Source of the DNA: Earliella scabrosa
Taxonomy: Eukaryota; Basidiomycota; Agaricomycetes; Polyporales; Polyporaceae
DNA length: 64,000 bases
Assembly (NCBI GenBank): GCA_022605405.1
Contig: JABYQQ010000008.1
Location: 62,001 to 126,000 of the forward strand
Direction: 5' to 3'
The position numbers were made by a program, and so were the translations under genes. This document shows positions 45,954 to 57,296 of this stretch, piece after piece; positions within the stretch are counted from its first letter, which is position 1, and each line of letters begins with the position of its first letter. The notes below the pieces were generated by a model. That model searched no databases. It was not told the origin of the DNA and saw only the letters and a list, made by a program, of their open reading frames with translations.

Positions 45954-48194
45954 ATGCCCCGCGAGATTGTTACGGTTCAGTTGGGCCAGTGTGGCAACCA
46001 AAGTGCGATATTCACCATACCCAGCACTGCTCAACACGCTGACAAGCGTTCCAAGTGGGTTCTGTGTACTGGCAGAAGCTATGTGCTGAACATGGCATTA
46101 ACAAGGAAGGCATTCTAGAGGACTGGGCCACTGAGGGTGGAGATAGGAAAGATGTCTTCTTCTACCAGGCAGATGACGAGCACTATATTCCTCGCGCCAT
46201 CCTGGTCGATCTTGAGCCTCGAGTTTGTCTTCTTGCTCCTACGCGTGTTATAGCCAATGACATTCCATCGACTCCTATAGGTCATCAATGGTATCTTGTC
46301 GTCCCCATTTGCCAACCTGTACAATCCCGAAAACATTTTCGTTTCCAAAGACGGCGGGGGTGCGGGAAACAATTGGGCACAGGGGTATTCTGCAGGAGAG
46401 CGGATATATGAGGAGGTTATGGAGATGGTTGACCGCGAGGCTGAGGGTAGCGACTCATTAGAGGTGCGCATTAGCTTCTTTGCAGCGATACCTAAGGCCA
46501 ACGTTTGTCCCTAGGGGTTCATGCTCATGCACTCAATAGCAGGCGGGACAGGGTCCGGCTTGGGATCCTTCCTGCTTGAGCGGTTGAACGACAAGTTTCC
46601 AAAGAAACTTATCCAGACTTACTCCGTCTTTCCAAACGCGCAAGAGGGAGACGTCGTCGTACAGCCATACAACGCTCTCCTGACTCTCAAACGGCTCACA
46701 AACCACGCGGACTCGGTGGTTGTTCTGGACAATGGTGCCCTCACGCGGATCTCTGCAGATAGGCTTCACGTACAGACCCCCAGTTTTGACCAGACAAATC
46801 AACTGGTGAGTGATTCTTCGGCCTGTATTGCTTATTCTCGGGGCTTTCTCTGCACCGCGTTACGTCCCCGCTGTCCATGACTGGGTTAGCTGTTACTCCC
46901 TCTGCACTGTCCACAAACTATTTGTTGAGATCCCGTCGAGTGCGCTTCGCAATTAGTGGCAGAGGTCAGCCTATCCACCTTATGGGAGTGAGCAAACTTG
47001 GGGCCTTCCCCTCACCTTTGCACACTGCGGGCAGAGACTTGTCGATATGATGGACCGCTTGGATGTGAAGGCCTGTGTCCTTGCCTCTGCCGTGCAAATA
47101 CGGATGAACGCCGTCTCCGCACCATCAGTAGGCGGGGGAGATGTTGCCTTGCACCCGGTTGAACGCCACGCTGACTGACTCCAGGTATCAACGGTTATGG
47201 CTGCAAGCACCCAAACTCTGCGGTATCCCGGATACATGAACAACGACCTAGTCGGAATAATCGCGTCTCTCATTCCCACTCCACGGTGTCACTTCTTGAC
47301 AACATCCTACACGCCGTTCACAAGCGACCAAATTGACAAGGTAGGGCTACGAGCTTGCCGACCTGCATCCAGAACGCTCAGCCGTTGGTAGGCCAAACCT
47401 ATACGGCGAACAACTGTGCTGGACGTGATGCGCCGCCTCCTGCAGCCCAAGAACTGCATGGTCTCCACAACACCCAGCAAGACTGCATGCTACATCTCAA
47501 TACTGAATATTATTCAAGGTGACGTCGACCCGACTGATGTGCGTGCCCGTGCCCGTCTATTATCTACAGCATCGTTGACCACCTGAGATCAGGTCCACCA
47601 ATCGCTGCTCCGTATTAGGGAACGCCAGCTCGCAAACTTCATCCCTTGGGGGCCCGCATCGATCCAGGTCGCGCTCACCCGCCGATCTCCATACGTGCAG
47701 ACGAATCACCGCGTGAGCGGCCTCATGCTTGCCAACCACACCAGTGTTGCTTCGGTCCGTCTCTCTCATGCAGATCTTCCCTCTCAATTGTTTTGTGTTA
47801 ACAGACCATGGCGTCATAGCTCTTCAAGCGGATGATCGACCAGTTCGACCGTCTAAGGCGCCGCAACGCATTCGTCGAACAATACAAGAAGGAGAAGATC
47901 TTCTCGGACAGCCTCGAGGAATTCGACGACGCACGGTATGTCTCCACCTTACTCCTTGTCTGCCCGTTCTCGTGACGCAATGGAGGCTGACGGTCGGGGA
48001 TGCCGCTGCTAGTGCGACGGCCGAAGAGCTGCTGAAAGAGTACAAGGCGTGCGAGAGCCCGGACTACATCACATACGTACGTCCCTTTGTCTTCCCCTTC
48101 CCCGTCATGGCGCGCTCTCTCGCCCGCGATACTGAATCGAGCTACGCCTTCCTCGGTCTTCCAGGGCTCCGGCGACGCAGACCATGCAGCGTGA
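45954..48194 (+). CDS. Gamma-tubulin
   Basis: Nucleates microtubules at spindle pole bodies within the gamma-tubulin complex. Exon 1 reads [16 protein letters not shown]. Later blocks are [47 protein letters not shown] (intron from 46218), [21 protein letters not shown], the tubulin GTP signature [16 protein letters not shown], and [16 protein letters not shown] 378-nt intron (46807-47184) then joins QTNQL to [20 protein letters not shown]. Next come [17 protein letters not shown] and [15 protein letters not shown], and it ends GSGDADHAA. This is gamma- and not alpha- or beta-tubulin from the [10 protein letters not shown] and [13 protein letters not shown] blocks. Head to head with the nucleoporin gene, 238 bp apart. 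Confidence 0.95.
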
Positions 48195-48895
48195 TGACCA
48201 TTGACGGCGGCCGCTCGGGCGTAGGGCGGAGTTGGGGCGTAGTCTCTGGGTGTTTGGCGAGATTTGCATATCTGTACTACGGCCGGCGAACCTAACCTCT
48301 TGTATTCTAGCGTGTAGTGCCGCGCGCGCAGTGCGTCGCGTCGATGTGCGTTGTGATGCTATCGTGTTTTCGAGCTCGAATATCCGGCCTCGGGACCGAT
48401 TATCGGGGCTCCAATTTGAAGTCCGCCGCGGTTCCTTCGCCTGCTGGGTCCGGTATTTACTCAGGACCTACCTGGAAGGTCGGATGGAAACATTGTTCGC
48501 TTGTAGTCGGTGTAGGTTCACGGAAGTAACTACGCGGCGCTCGCTCTCGGATGCCGAATGACAAGTCCAGCTTAGTCCAGCGCACGCGATATCGATGCAG
48601 TGGTCGACATCGATGAAGGGATAGTAGACATCCATGACATGTTTGAGGTGGCACATATGATCCATGTCGTCACACTCACGTACCTACGGAACTGATTGAC
48701 ACACCATCAAGCAGCACGCACAGTGAGAGATAACAGATGTGTACAATTGCATGCGATGAGGGATTAGGTGGAATGCGACGACAACTCTACTAGGACAAAC
48801 GACATATGTATGCATCAAAACATCACGACATCAACACACCCCGAGAGGTGGCCACAGTGGCGGTCTGTCGTAGGCAGCGAGCTGGAGGGGCGAAC
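48195..48895. other. Convergent intergenic region (gamma-tubulin / MBF1)
   Basis: About 700 bp between stop codons. No gene or repeat recognised. Confidence 0.45.
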
Positions 48896-49649
48896 CTACG
48901 ACTTCTTCGGCCCCTCCAGCTTCTTCCCAATGTCGTTTCCACGCAGCTTCACACCGAGGACGCGCTCGAGCTTCGCGAGGATTTGCGGGTTCGGGATTGC
49001 GCGCCCGGCCTCGTAGTCCTGCAGCACGCTCGGCTTCTCGTTAATCTTCTGCGCGACGTCTTTCTGCGAGAGCTGCTTCTCCATCCGTGCGGTTTGCATC
49101 GCCTGAGCGGTACAGGGAACATGTATGAGGCCAAGGTTGTGTGTCGGACAACAGAAGGCAGAAGCGACGTACCTTGCCGACGGTGGGGCTAATCTTGGGA
49201 GGCGGTGCGACCTCGTTCTCGCGGTCGAGCTTCGCAATCTTCTGGTGGTCGGTCCCTGCACGTACGAGCAGACGGCGATGTAAGCAACTGCACAACGCCA
49301 TCTCCTGCGGAAGTGCGTGTTGCACTGCCCGAGGAGAGTATGAGATGCCACGAAACGCACCTTGATGGGCCTTGTTCAGTCCCCCAGTCACCTTCTTGTC
49401 CGTCCCGACGACGGCACCTGCCCTACGGGCCTACAAGCGAAGGCCGCATCCGCATCAGTCAAATGCGCGATGCACGTCCGAGATGAGTGACATACAGCTG
49501 CGAGACGACCACTGGTCAGCAACGCTGGACAGACCAAACATGTACACAGTGCGTGGCGTACCATTCAGATCCGAGGTGTTGCGGGCGACTTTTGGAGCCT
49601 TGGCCTTCTGGCCGATAACGACTTTGCTGTCCCAGTCGACGGAGCTCAT
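48896..49649 (-). CDS. MBF1: Multiprotein bridging factor 1 (MBF1)
   Basis: Transcription co-activator bridging bZIP activators and TBP, also tied to ribosome-collision frameshift control. Exon 1 (49562-49649) reads [19 protein letters not shown] and ends SDLN plus one base. A later exon reads [20 protein letters not shown]. Joining them directly breaks frame; a 2-nt exon (49496-49497) restores the conserved NAARR. Then follow [39 protein letters not shown] and the cro/C1-type helix-turn-helix with [20 protein letters not shown] and [14 protein letters not shown], ending GPKKS. The length of about 150 residues is usual. A TATA box lies 109 nt upstream. Confidence 0.93.
49496..49497 (-). other. 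Apparent 2-nt microexon (CT) in MBF1
   Basis: On the minus strand the sequence reads ...GTCTCGCAG, CT, GTATGTCACT.... Intron 49498-49561 (64 nt, donor GTACGC, branch CTGAC) precedes it and intron 49431-49495 (65 nt, donor GTATGT, branch CTGAT, acceptor TGTAG) follows. The two bases complete AAT GCT GCC CGT AGG (NAARR), the conserved reading in this family. Confidence 0.7.
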
Positions 49650-50168
49650 CTTGTCTAGTGAGTAGAGTAGGGTAGACGTCTATAGGATATGTGGGTGGAG
49701 AGCAGGTGGACAGTACAGCGGGTGATGTGGGGAAGGCACTCGTCTGACGTTGCCGCTTTATATACTCGGCGCTTGTGTTACGGGCGCTCCTGAGTCATGC
49801 TCGGAGTCGGTGCGCAACAGCATTGCCCCGCCTCCGTCTGCCATCCTCGACCTCATGCGATCGGGATTGAGGGTGATTGCGTTGTGACTGCTCACTAGTC
49901 TCATAGGCACGGACGACGGCGTAAGTTTGACAAACAGTGACTCGGGCGTTGTCGCGCTGGTGCGGACGCGGACGTAAGCCATTGAAGCGGTGTTTTTCGC
50001 GAAGCGTCTAGAATCCTATTGCGGCTATGGTACAGTGCATCTGGCGGCTTCCGAGAGGGAGTGTCTATGTCTATCCTTGATCTATCCGAGGGTCCCGTAT
50101 ACGCTCGAGGGCAACGCGCGGGCGCGCCACGGTTTTGTGAGTCATGGGAAAGGGAGTGGAAGGAAGCA
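49650..50168. other. Intergenic region upstream of MBF1
   Basis: About 520 bp holding the MBF1 promoter (TATA box at 49758-49765, minus strand) and the MET8 3' flank. Nothing else recognised. Confidence 0.5.
49758..49765 (-). promoter_or_regulatory. TATA box of MBF1
   Basis: TATATAAA on the minus strand, 109 nt upstream of the MBF1 start codon. Good match in sequence and spacing. Confidence 0.65.
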
Positions 50169-51002
50169 TCAGCGTTGGCGGGTTAGCAGGACGGCCGCCG
50201 TGCAGGCGACACCAGCGACGAAGCCGAGGGCAGTGGGAAGGAGGAGAGACGAGGACCGCACCGGGTGAGCACTCTCGGTCTTCTTCTTGTACCCTCCGAC
50301 GTCCTCCAAGCTCGGCACCTGATTCTTCTCCCAGCCCTCGTCCAGCAGCCTCGCCATCATCTTGTCATCCAGCAACGCAAGCTCGTCCATCCCCCACGAC
50401 GAGCACACGTCCACCATCCACCGCATCCGTCGCTTCCCGACCTCGCCTCCGACGCCGGGCGCGCGCTCCTTGAGTTTGGTCCTGAGCTCGCCGACCTTCT
50501 CGATAGCCTCGCCGGCATGCTCGGGAATGCACGTCTCGATCTTCCTGCGTATGATGTTCGCGAGCTTCGGGCTGCGACCGTTTGTGGAGATCATGATCTG
50601 TAGAGGCCCGCTGCGGATTTGCGAACCAAAATAGAAGTCGCAGGATGGGGGAATGTCAGCGACGTTGACTGGGATCTTTCGCTCCCTGCAGAGAGCGCAT
50701 ATTTGACGTGAGGCCTGGACGTCGTCAATTGCGGTCAGAACCATGTCAACACCGTCCAGGTCTTGAGGCCCAGAGAAGACGCGATCATGATATGTGATGC
50801 GGTCAGAGGCCTCGATGAAGCGTTTCGTGAGCGGATGGAGGCCGGTGCGGGGGGCGATGAGGGTTATGCGTGCGTCGGCGACGAGGACGGACTCGATGCG
50901 GCCGGAGGCGACGTCACCGCCTCCGACGATGAGGACGGTCTTGCCTGCAAGCTGCCATGCGAGGAGAAGAGAGCCTCCGGAGAGGGCTGCGAGGTCTGGC
51001 AT
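50169..51002 (-). CDS. MET8: Siroheme synthase MET8 (precorrin-2 dehydrogenase/ferrochelatase)
   Basis: Bifunctional last enzyme of siroheme synthesis: NAD-dependent oxidation of precorrin-2 to sirohydrochlorin, then iron insertion. Siroheme serves sulfite and nitrite reductases. A single exon codes 277 residues from MPDLAALSGGSLLLAW. The Rossmann motif VLIVGGGDVASGRIESVL is at about residue 20, and IPVNVADIPPSCDFYFGSQI contains the Asp that is catalytic in yeast Met8. ISTNGRSPKLANIIRRKIE is the dimer/active-site block. The length is as in yeast, but the C terminus differs: LPTALGFVAGVACTAAVLL followed by TRQR is a predicted membrane tail anchor that yeast Met8 lacks. An upstream in-frame extension is not conserved, so I chose this ATG. 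Confidence 0.92.
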   Translation of the reverse strand: MPDLAALSGGSLLLAWQLAGKTVLIVGGGDVASGRIESVLVADARITLIAPRTGLHPLTKRFIEASDRITYHDRVFSGPQDLDGVDMVLTAIDDVQASRQICALCRERKIPVNVADIPPSCDFYFGSQIRSGPLQIMISTNGRSPKLANIIRRKIETCIPEHAGEAIEKVGELRTKLKERAPGVGGEVGKRRMRWMVDVCSSWGMDELALLDDKMMARLLDEGWEKNQVPSLEDVGGYKKKTESAHPVRSSSLLLPTALGFVAGVACTAAVLLTRQR

Positions 51003-51714
51003 GTTATCGACTCGTGGCAGAGATCGCGGAGAGATCAGAGAGGATGCTTGCGCGCTGCGCCGGGGAACGCCGTGTGAAACTGTTCCGCGGTCCCGGTGCC
51101 GGGTGATTGCCGTGGCCGACGATCGCTGGGTGGGCCGAGACGCCGGGGAGAATGGGGCGGCGCAAGGGTGCGAATGGCAGGCGTGTCTACGCTTTGGACA
51201 GGGAGAGACAATGGGGAGACAGAGGGCGCGCGACATATGTCGGGCATTGTGCAGCGACGGGCGAGAGTGCGACATACGGAGGGAAAGGCGGGGCTCGAAC
51301 GGGCTGGGTTTGTGCAAGTGGCCATGGCGACGCTGGCCGTGACCATCATTTATGCGCGGCAGCGGAGAGCTTGCATCGCGTTGCTGCCCCCGACAGCTGA
51401 GCTTATACGCTTGCGAGCAGGTACGCCTCCCCTCTTCCTCACCCCCTCCTTCCTCCCCTTCGTTCTTCGGCTGACCGCCCCCCAGGCGTTGAACGTCTCT
51501 TTCCTCTCTTTTCTTGGTGCTGCAGCCACCTCTGTCGCGTCCGCTCTCTCTGGAAGAGTTCTAAGGCCGCTTTACATCGAGTTGACTCGTATCTTGCTCG
51601 CTTCAGTCGTAGCATCTCGTTCTGGTGCGTACTCGTCACTCCTTCCTCTCGCCCACTCTCCTCAGCCACCGCAATGCAGTCTCTACGCTGTACCCGTCTA
51701 GCAACTAGCACAAG
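51003..51714. other. Divergent intergenic region (MET8 / tetraspanin)
   Basis: About 710 bp. An open plus-strand frame across much of it shows no family features and mainly mirrors GC-rich composition. The part before 51715 is CT-rich, fitting a fungal leader. Confidence 0.5.
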
Positions 51715-52699
51715 ATGCCTTCCAAGCGCCTTATGAGCTTTTGGGCCGTCCTGGACTTCGCTCTCCTCGTCGGCGGAGCCCTCCTCGTCGCCTTCTCTCA
51801 GATCTTCAAGTCCCCCAACCTCATGATCAACTTCGCCCTCAACGACGGCTGGCTCATGAGTGCGTACGACCCTTGACCCCTATCTCTCTTTCTCCTCCTT
51901 ATCCCCACCTAGGCGGTCTCATCACCGGAATCTTCCTTCTCGTCACATTCTTCGTGTCCGTATTCGCAATCGTGCAGAAGAACCATGTCACAACCGGTCT
52001 TGTCATTCTTAACTGGCTTCTGGTCCTGGACGCCCTCGTTATCCTCATCGTCGGCACCATCATTTGGTTCTTCTCGCTGCAACAGCGGGACAACTACCTC
52101 CCGGTCTATCAGGCCCTCACCCGGGACAAGCGGATTGAGATCCAAGACAAGGTCAGTTTCGTGCCCATCTGCTCCCAGCCCTGTTACTCAACACGAGATG
52201 GCGCTATAGTTCTCCTGCTGCGGTTACTTCACGCAGAACGACACAGTTGAGATCGGTGGTTCCTTCTGCGCCAACCAGACCTTCGTCGACACCCTTGTGG
52301 ATCCCGACGACGTTGAATTCGGTCGTTGCGTGGGCCCGATCACCAAGTCGACGGATTACACTTTGAACAACATCTTCTCGTAAGCGTTTTGTCACCTTGT
52401 GCCACAGAACTGCGCCTAACTGTTTGTTGCTGGCTCTTCCTAGATCCGTGAGTATTTACAGAATGCGCAGTCGTGCGATTACCGCTGCTTGCAATATTGA
52501 CTTGATTGTCTCCAGGTGTATGGGCTCATGGCGGTTGTGATTGGTCTGTTCTTGGCATCCATGTGTGTCATCAAGAGGGTAAGTTACACTCGTCCATCCC
52601 TGCAAATCCTACTCATCGTGCTATGTGTACCTGCAGAGGCAAGAGGAAGAGCGGTTCAGGAAGATCGATGCCAAGCGGGGTGGAAGGGGCTTCGTCTAA
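51715..52699 (+). CDS. Fungal tetraspanin (Tsp-type)
   Basis: Four-helix membrane protein: LDFALLVGGALLVAFSQIF, LITGIFLLVTFFVSVFAIV, LVILNWLLVLDALVILIVG and VYGLMAVVIGLFLASMCVI. The large loop between helices 3 and 4 starts after QQRDNYLPVYQ and contains the tetraspanin CCG motif (FSCCGYF, about 52211) plus further Cys residues (FCANQ, GRCVG). The tail is basic (KRRQEEERFRKIDAKRGG). Five short introns are needed, including one near 52441-52515. Tetraspanins organise membrane microdomains; some fungal ones act in host entry or development, which cannot be judged here. Confidence 0.88.
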
Positions 52700-54983
52700 G
52701 GGGTCACTTTCTCACCGCGTGCGCTTGCACCGTTTCTTTGCTTTCTTTTGCTGCTCGAACCTTACTTTCTTCCGCTCGCCCGCCATCGCTCGTACCAGTG
52801 GGGTAGTTCAGTCTCATCTGCTCTTGGACATGTCTCTCGGCTCATCATCCCATTTCGCTCTCGGCCACGCACTACTACCTCTAGCTAGATGTCGTATTGT
52901 TACTAGTAGTATCTACAGACTGCGAGTCACTCGTGTACTTATATCGCTCACTACCCCTGCGGTCAGTGGGGGAATAAAGGGGGTTAGGACTCACTCAGAC
53001 TGCTCTTGCGCGATCGATAGGTCCAGGGTGACACGACGTCGACACTCGGCATTCTCCGGGCTAGTCAGTGTCATGGTTTCTCAGCGCGGGCCGAGCGTCG
53101 GTTAGCGTCGAAACCTGCACTTGTTGATCACATCCTCCGCTCTAGTCCAATGCCAGTGAGTCCGGACCATAGCTGAAACTGCGTTGGACGAGTTGCTGAC
53201 ATATTGCACTCCCGTGTCACGCGGATATAGGGTCAACTGTTTACCATGTCATCGCGGGAGCATATCGGTTCATCGGCTGTATGCAGTTGATGAGCGGTGA
53301 ACCGACATCGCGAATGCCCAGGATGAGTTCATGACGCGACCAACTCCCATGGGCCATGGAGCTACGCATGACGGCCACCCTTCAACACTGAACGCGACAC
53401 GAAGCTGTTTCATCCGCTAATTGGATCGTTTGCGCAGCACTCAATAATCGTGCCTACGTCGTACGAGCACAGCAGCGCCATCGTCTACTTGCCGGAGACA
53501 CAAGTGGCCGGCTCGGGGTTGAGGTGCGTCACAGTGGGTGTGTAGTTTCTCAGGCCAAAGCTGACCACGTTCCTGGTAGAACAGCTCCAGGTGGTCATCC
53601 GATGCCGCAGCGGCCGTGGCGAGCAACGAGCGTCGAGCACGGGTGCTGCACCAGCACCGTTGTGGCAATAAACCACACCAGCGCCACGCGTCCGGCGCCG
53701 CGCCGGTGTGCAAGCTTGGTTAGCAGCAGGGTCCGGGAGGGGGTGCCCTTTTGATTCGCTGATTTATGCGATTTCCGGTTATCGTATGAATTGACCGAGG
53801 CGGGGCGACTTCCTCCGAGGCGGCCCTCGGGTGCTCGATCTATGCTGATGTTGGGATGATCATCTTGGGGAGTCGCGGGACGCGGGATGATCAGACTGCT
53901 CAGGCCGCGATGCAGATGCATCGATAGCGGTCGGGGTGATGATGCATCGTCCGTGTGCGTGCGTGCGTCGAGACGTTCACGTAAGTTTCTCATGCGACTG
54001 TCCGGTGCGAAGGCTCACGAATGCTCAGATAATGCTCCGTAGTAAGGTAGCGCAGGGCCTGGCTCCCGGCCTGAGCGGCCCCGAATAACAGATCTGTGGT
54101 GATAGTGGGCTCCTCGGGGTCTACGTGACCAGGAAATGAACCGTCCATCACCACCCGACCGGACATAACGTGCATGCCGTCGTGGCCAACGTCAGAGTGG
54201 TTGAATGGGATCCTCGATGGCGTGGCAAGGCCGAGGTGCTCGGGCTCAAGCCACCGCTAACTTAGGCCATACGAAGCCCGCTTGGTACATTCAACACGCG
54301 CCATGTGCACCTACAGTGTCGTCACCAACTTGTGCAGGAACCCACTTCAAGATTTGCAATGACTGAGGAGCTCCCAATTTCCCACAAGCGTGCAAGTCTT
54401 GACATCGAGGGTCGGACCCTCTCCGAGGAGTGAGCACGGCAGATAGGTCTGCACTGTGCGTGCCTCGCACAGGATTTGCGCGAGCGCGAGGTAGCGTGGA
54501 ACTATTTCACACCCAGGGCGACATCGGACCAACTACAGGTACTTGGACCCACAACGGATAAGAAGGTCCGAGCGCCGAGCTTCCGATGGTGCGTCCTCGG
54601 GTTCTATCTGTTGACATCAGTCTATTCACATCCCCATATTTGCATAGGATGCCTCTGGCCTCCTCGGCTGACCCGCGCTACGGAGGCCCGTGAGCGACCA
54701 TATCCTGATGCGTCGATGGCTGAGAAGCAAGCTGTCAGTTACTTTGGACTCGAGCTACCCATCTAAGCCATTCGGTGGCACCATCTAGCGCACTCGGCAC
54801 AGCTAGCGGAGATATGCCTGCCTCCTGGAGTTTACGACATGCGCGAACGGCAGTCGGAGAACACGATGTCCAGGGTCCTGACCGAGTACGGTCCTCTGGT
54901 GTGGCGCTCGGAAGCGCAAACGGCATAAATACAAGGACGCACCGCTCGAAGACAGGCCAGGAATCGGACGGACTCTGCCCCTC
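52700..54983. other. 2.3-kb gene-poor region
   Basis: The longest stretch without a supported gene. The first 300 bp are probably the tetraspanin 3' UTR. A minus-strand open stretch at 53441-53993 has some gene-like features (a hydrophobic VALVWFIATTVLV segment and an alternate frame reading NVVSFGLRNYTPTVTHLN), but no model with a start, splice sites and a stop holds together and I recognise no family. It may be a decayed gene. The right end carries the P450 no. 2 promoter, with a TATA-like CATAAATA at 54924-54931. Confidence 0.45.
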
Positions 54984-57296
54984 ATGGCTGACCTCTCCGC
55001 TTTGACGCACTACTCGCCTGTCCTCGTGTTCAACATCGCACTCCTCGTCTTCGTCGCCGTATGGCAGATACGGAAGAGGCGTAGGGAGGCTCACCTGCCG
55101 CCGAGCCCACCGTCCGACCCTATCATTGGACACTACCGCATCTTCCCCCGCTCCTACCAGGCCGAGGTCTTCTTCCAATGGTCGAAGAAATACGGTGAGC
55201 ATCTGCCTTCGCGATCTTCTCTTCACCCGTTTGTGTCCGTGTGAACCGCCGCTGATCTGGAAATCGAAGGCGACATCTTCTACCTCGAGATCCTCGGTCG
55301 GAAGATCGTCATCGTCAACAACTATGAGATGGCCAACGAGCTGATGGACAAACGGAGCGCCAACTACAGCGACCGGCCGGTTTTCCCGCTATTCATGAAG
55401 TACGTGTTTCGCCTCCTACGGGAGAGCGTCAGCGGCCCGTTTGCTGAGACGTGGCTTTGTACAGCCTCGGATGGGGGGTCAGCGTTACCTTCCTCAAGTA
55501 TGGCGCGCAGTTCTTCAAGCAGCGGCGGATTCTGCAGCAGTACCTGGCCAAGCAGGAGGTCGTCCGATTCCGGCCAATCCACACGGAGGAGGCCCGCAAG
55601 ATGCTGAAGAACATGGTCGATCGTCCCGCCGACTTCGACTGGCTCGTCCGACGGTGCGTCCCTGGGCTTTACGTAACCCTTATAAGTCTGGGTCGGGGGG
55701 GCTCGCTGAGACTAACGCCGCGGCATGGCGGGTCCCTCAGGTTCGGCGCGGCCGTGATCATGAAGATTGCGTACGGGCACCAGATCGAGAGGGATGACGA
55801 CGAGTACATCAAGATGACGGAGAATGTCTCGCTGGCGCATGTCGATGCTGGCGATCCGGGCACCGCGCCGGTTGATTTCTTCCCGTCTCGTGCGTCGTTG
55901 CTGCCTCGTTTACGTTTTGTTGACGTCGTGCTAACCCCTAGGCCGCAGTGCAGTACCTGCCGTGGTGGTTCCCTGGCTGCTGGTTCAACCGCGTCGTGCA
56001 TAGTGAGTGGAGTGATTCCAGGTGACGTGCATGCGGTCTGACTAGGCCACCGCCTAGACTGGAGCTGGGCGATCAAGAAATTCCATGACTACCCGTTTGA
56101 GCAAGTACAGCGTCAGATGGTGAGGAATATATTTGAGGCTCCACGTCGATGTCGAAAGAGGCTCTGACTATACGTAACGCTGTAATTCAGAAGGAGGGAC
56201 ACGCGCCACCGTCGTTCCTGCTAACCTATCTCGAAGAATTCTCCAAGCCGGACTACAAGGGCGAACACAGTCTGGATGACCTCAAACACGCCACCGGAGC
56301 CATTTACGCAGGCGGCGCTGAAACTGTGAGTGACATTCACGTATTCACGTCAAATACGCCGCGTGTTCGCGCGTTCTCATCGGCACCGCGCTCAGACGTA
56401 CTCCACGATCAACACGTTCATTCTGGCGATGGTCCTTCACCCCCACGTGCTGAAGAAAGCGCAAGAGGAGATCGACAGAGTCGTCGGACCCAACCGGCTG
56501 CCCGACTTTGACGACCGAGAGAATTTGCCGTACATCGAGGCCATCTTCCAGGAAGTCTTGAGGTGCGTCTAGACAGGTCGATACAGCGACACCCTTACTC
56601 AACACGCGTAAGCAGATGGCGGCCGGTAGTTCCGCTTGGTGAGAATTGCAAAGCCATATTAATGTGTGCAGGGCGACAAGGCTGATGCTTACACGACTGT
56701 GCGACCCAGGCATCCCACACAGCACGATGCAAGATGACACATACAATGGCATGTTCATCCCGAAAGGCACCATGGTCTTCGCGAACGCATGGTGAGTGCC
56801 GGCGAAACCTCCGCGACGTTTCAGCGACGTAGCGACTCGCGTGGGCCCTGAGTGCTCACCTCGCCCCGACTCGGTTGCACAGGGCCATGGCCATGGACGA
56901 GCGCGTGTACCACGACCCCGAGACTTTCAAACCTGAACGCTTCCTCCCTGGGCCGCATGGCGCGCCTGAACAGTTCCCGCACGCGTCATTCGGGTTTGGC
57001 CGGCGGTACGTTGTCGTCTCCTACACGTTTCATGCAAGGTCTGGTACGTGAAGTACTGACTTCGCAATATCTGCAGTGCTTGCCCTGGTCGCTTCCTCGG
57101 GATGGGCAGTGTCTGGATGGCGATCGCCTCCCTTTGTGCGGCCATGGAAATTCGCAAGGCGGTCGGTCCTGACGGCAAGGAGATCACACCCGAGGGAGAG
57201 TACACGTCCGGACTGTCGAGCTTCCCGAAGCCGTTCCCGGCCGATATTCGCCCTCGCTCCGAGGCGGCGCGCCGCCTCATTCTGAGCCAATGCTGA
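54984..57296 (+). CDS. Cytochrome P450 monooxygenase no. 2
   Basis: Anchor VLVFNIALLVFVAVWQI, then RKRRREAHLPPSPPSDPIIG. Blocks: DIFYLEILGRKIVIVNNYEM, DWLVRR|FGAAVIMKIAYGHQ, helix I reading AGGAET|TYSTINTF (Glu in place of the more common Asp before Thr-Thr), EVLRWRPVVPLG across an intron (ExxR), FANAWAMAMDERVYHDPETF, and the heme loop FGFGRR|ACPGRFLG with an intron inside it (about 57005-57075). It ends RRLILSQC. The substrate is unknown. The intron between the two helix I Thr codons is at the same place as in P450 no. 1, which supports common descent, but the genes are about 22 kb apart and clearly diverged. Confidence 0.9.

Noticed and set aside
46218..46280. Continuous reading through gamma-tubulin after LEPRV
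   Set aside because: The frame stays open, but it gives a non-conserved stretch. Removing an intron from the GTTTGT donor to the CTATAG acceptor yields the conserved LEPRVINGIL.
47040..47180. Box C/D snoRNA in the gamma-tubulin intron
   Set aside because: The C-box match is imperfect, the D box is too far away, and no terminal stem pairs.
49496..49524. A 29-nt MBF1 exon instead of the 2-nt exon
   Set aside because: It also keeps frame, but leaves a first intron of only 37 nt without a branch site and inserts ten residues into the conserved NAARR region. Kept only as the alternative.
51096..51701. A 201-residue plus-strand gene between MET8 and the tetraspanin
   Set aside because: It overlaps the MET8 upstream region, has no conserved features and looks like a GC-driven open frame and CT-rich leader.
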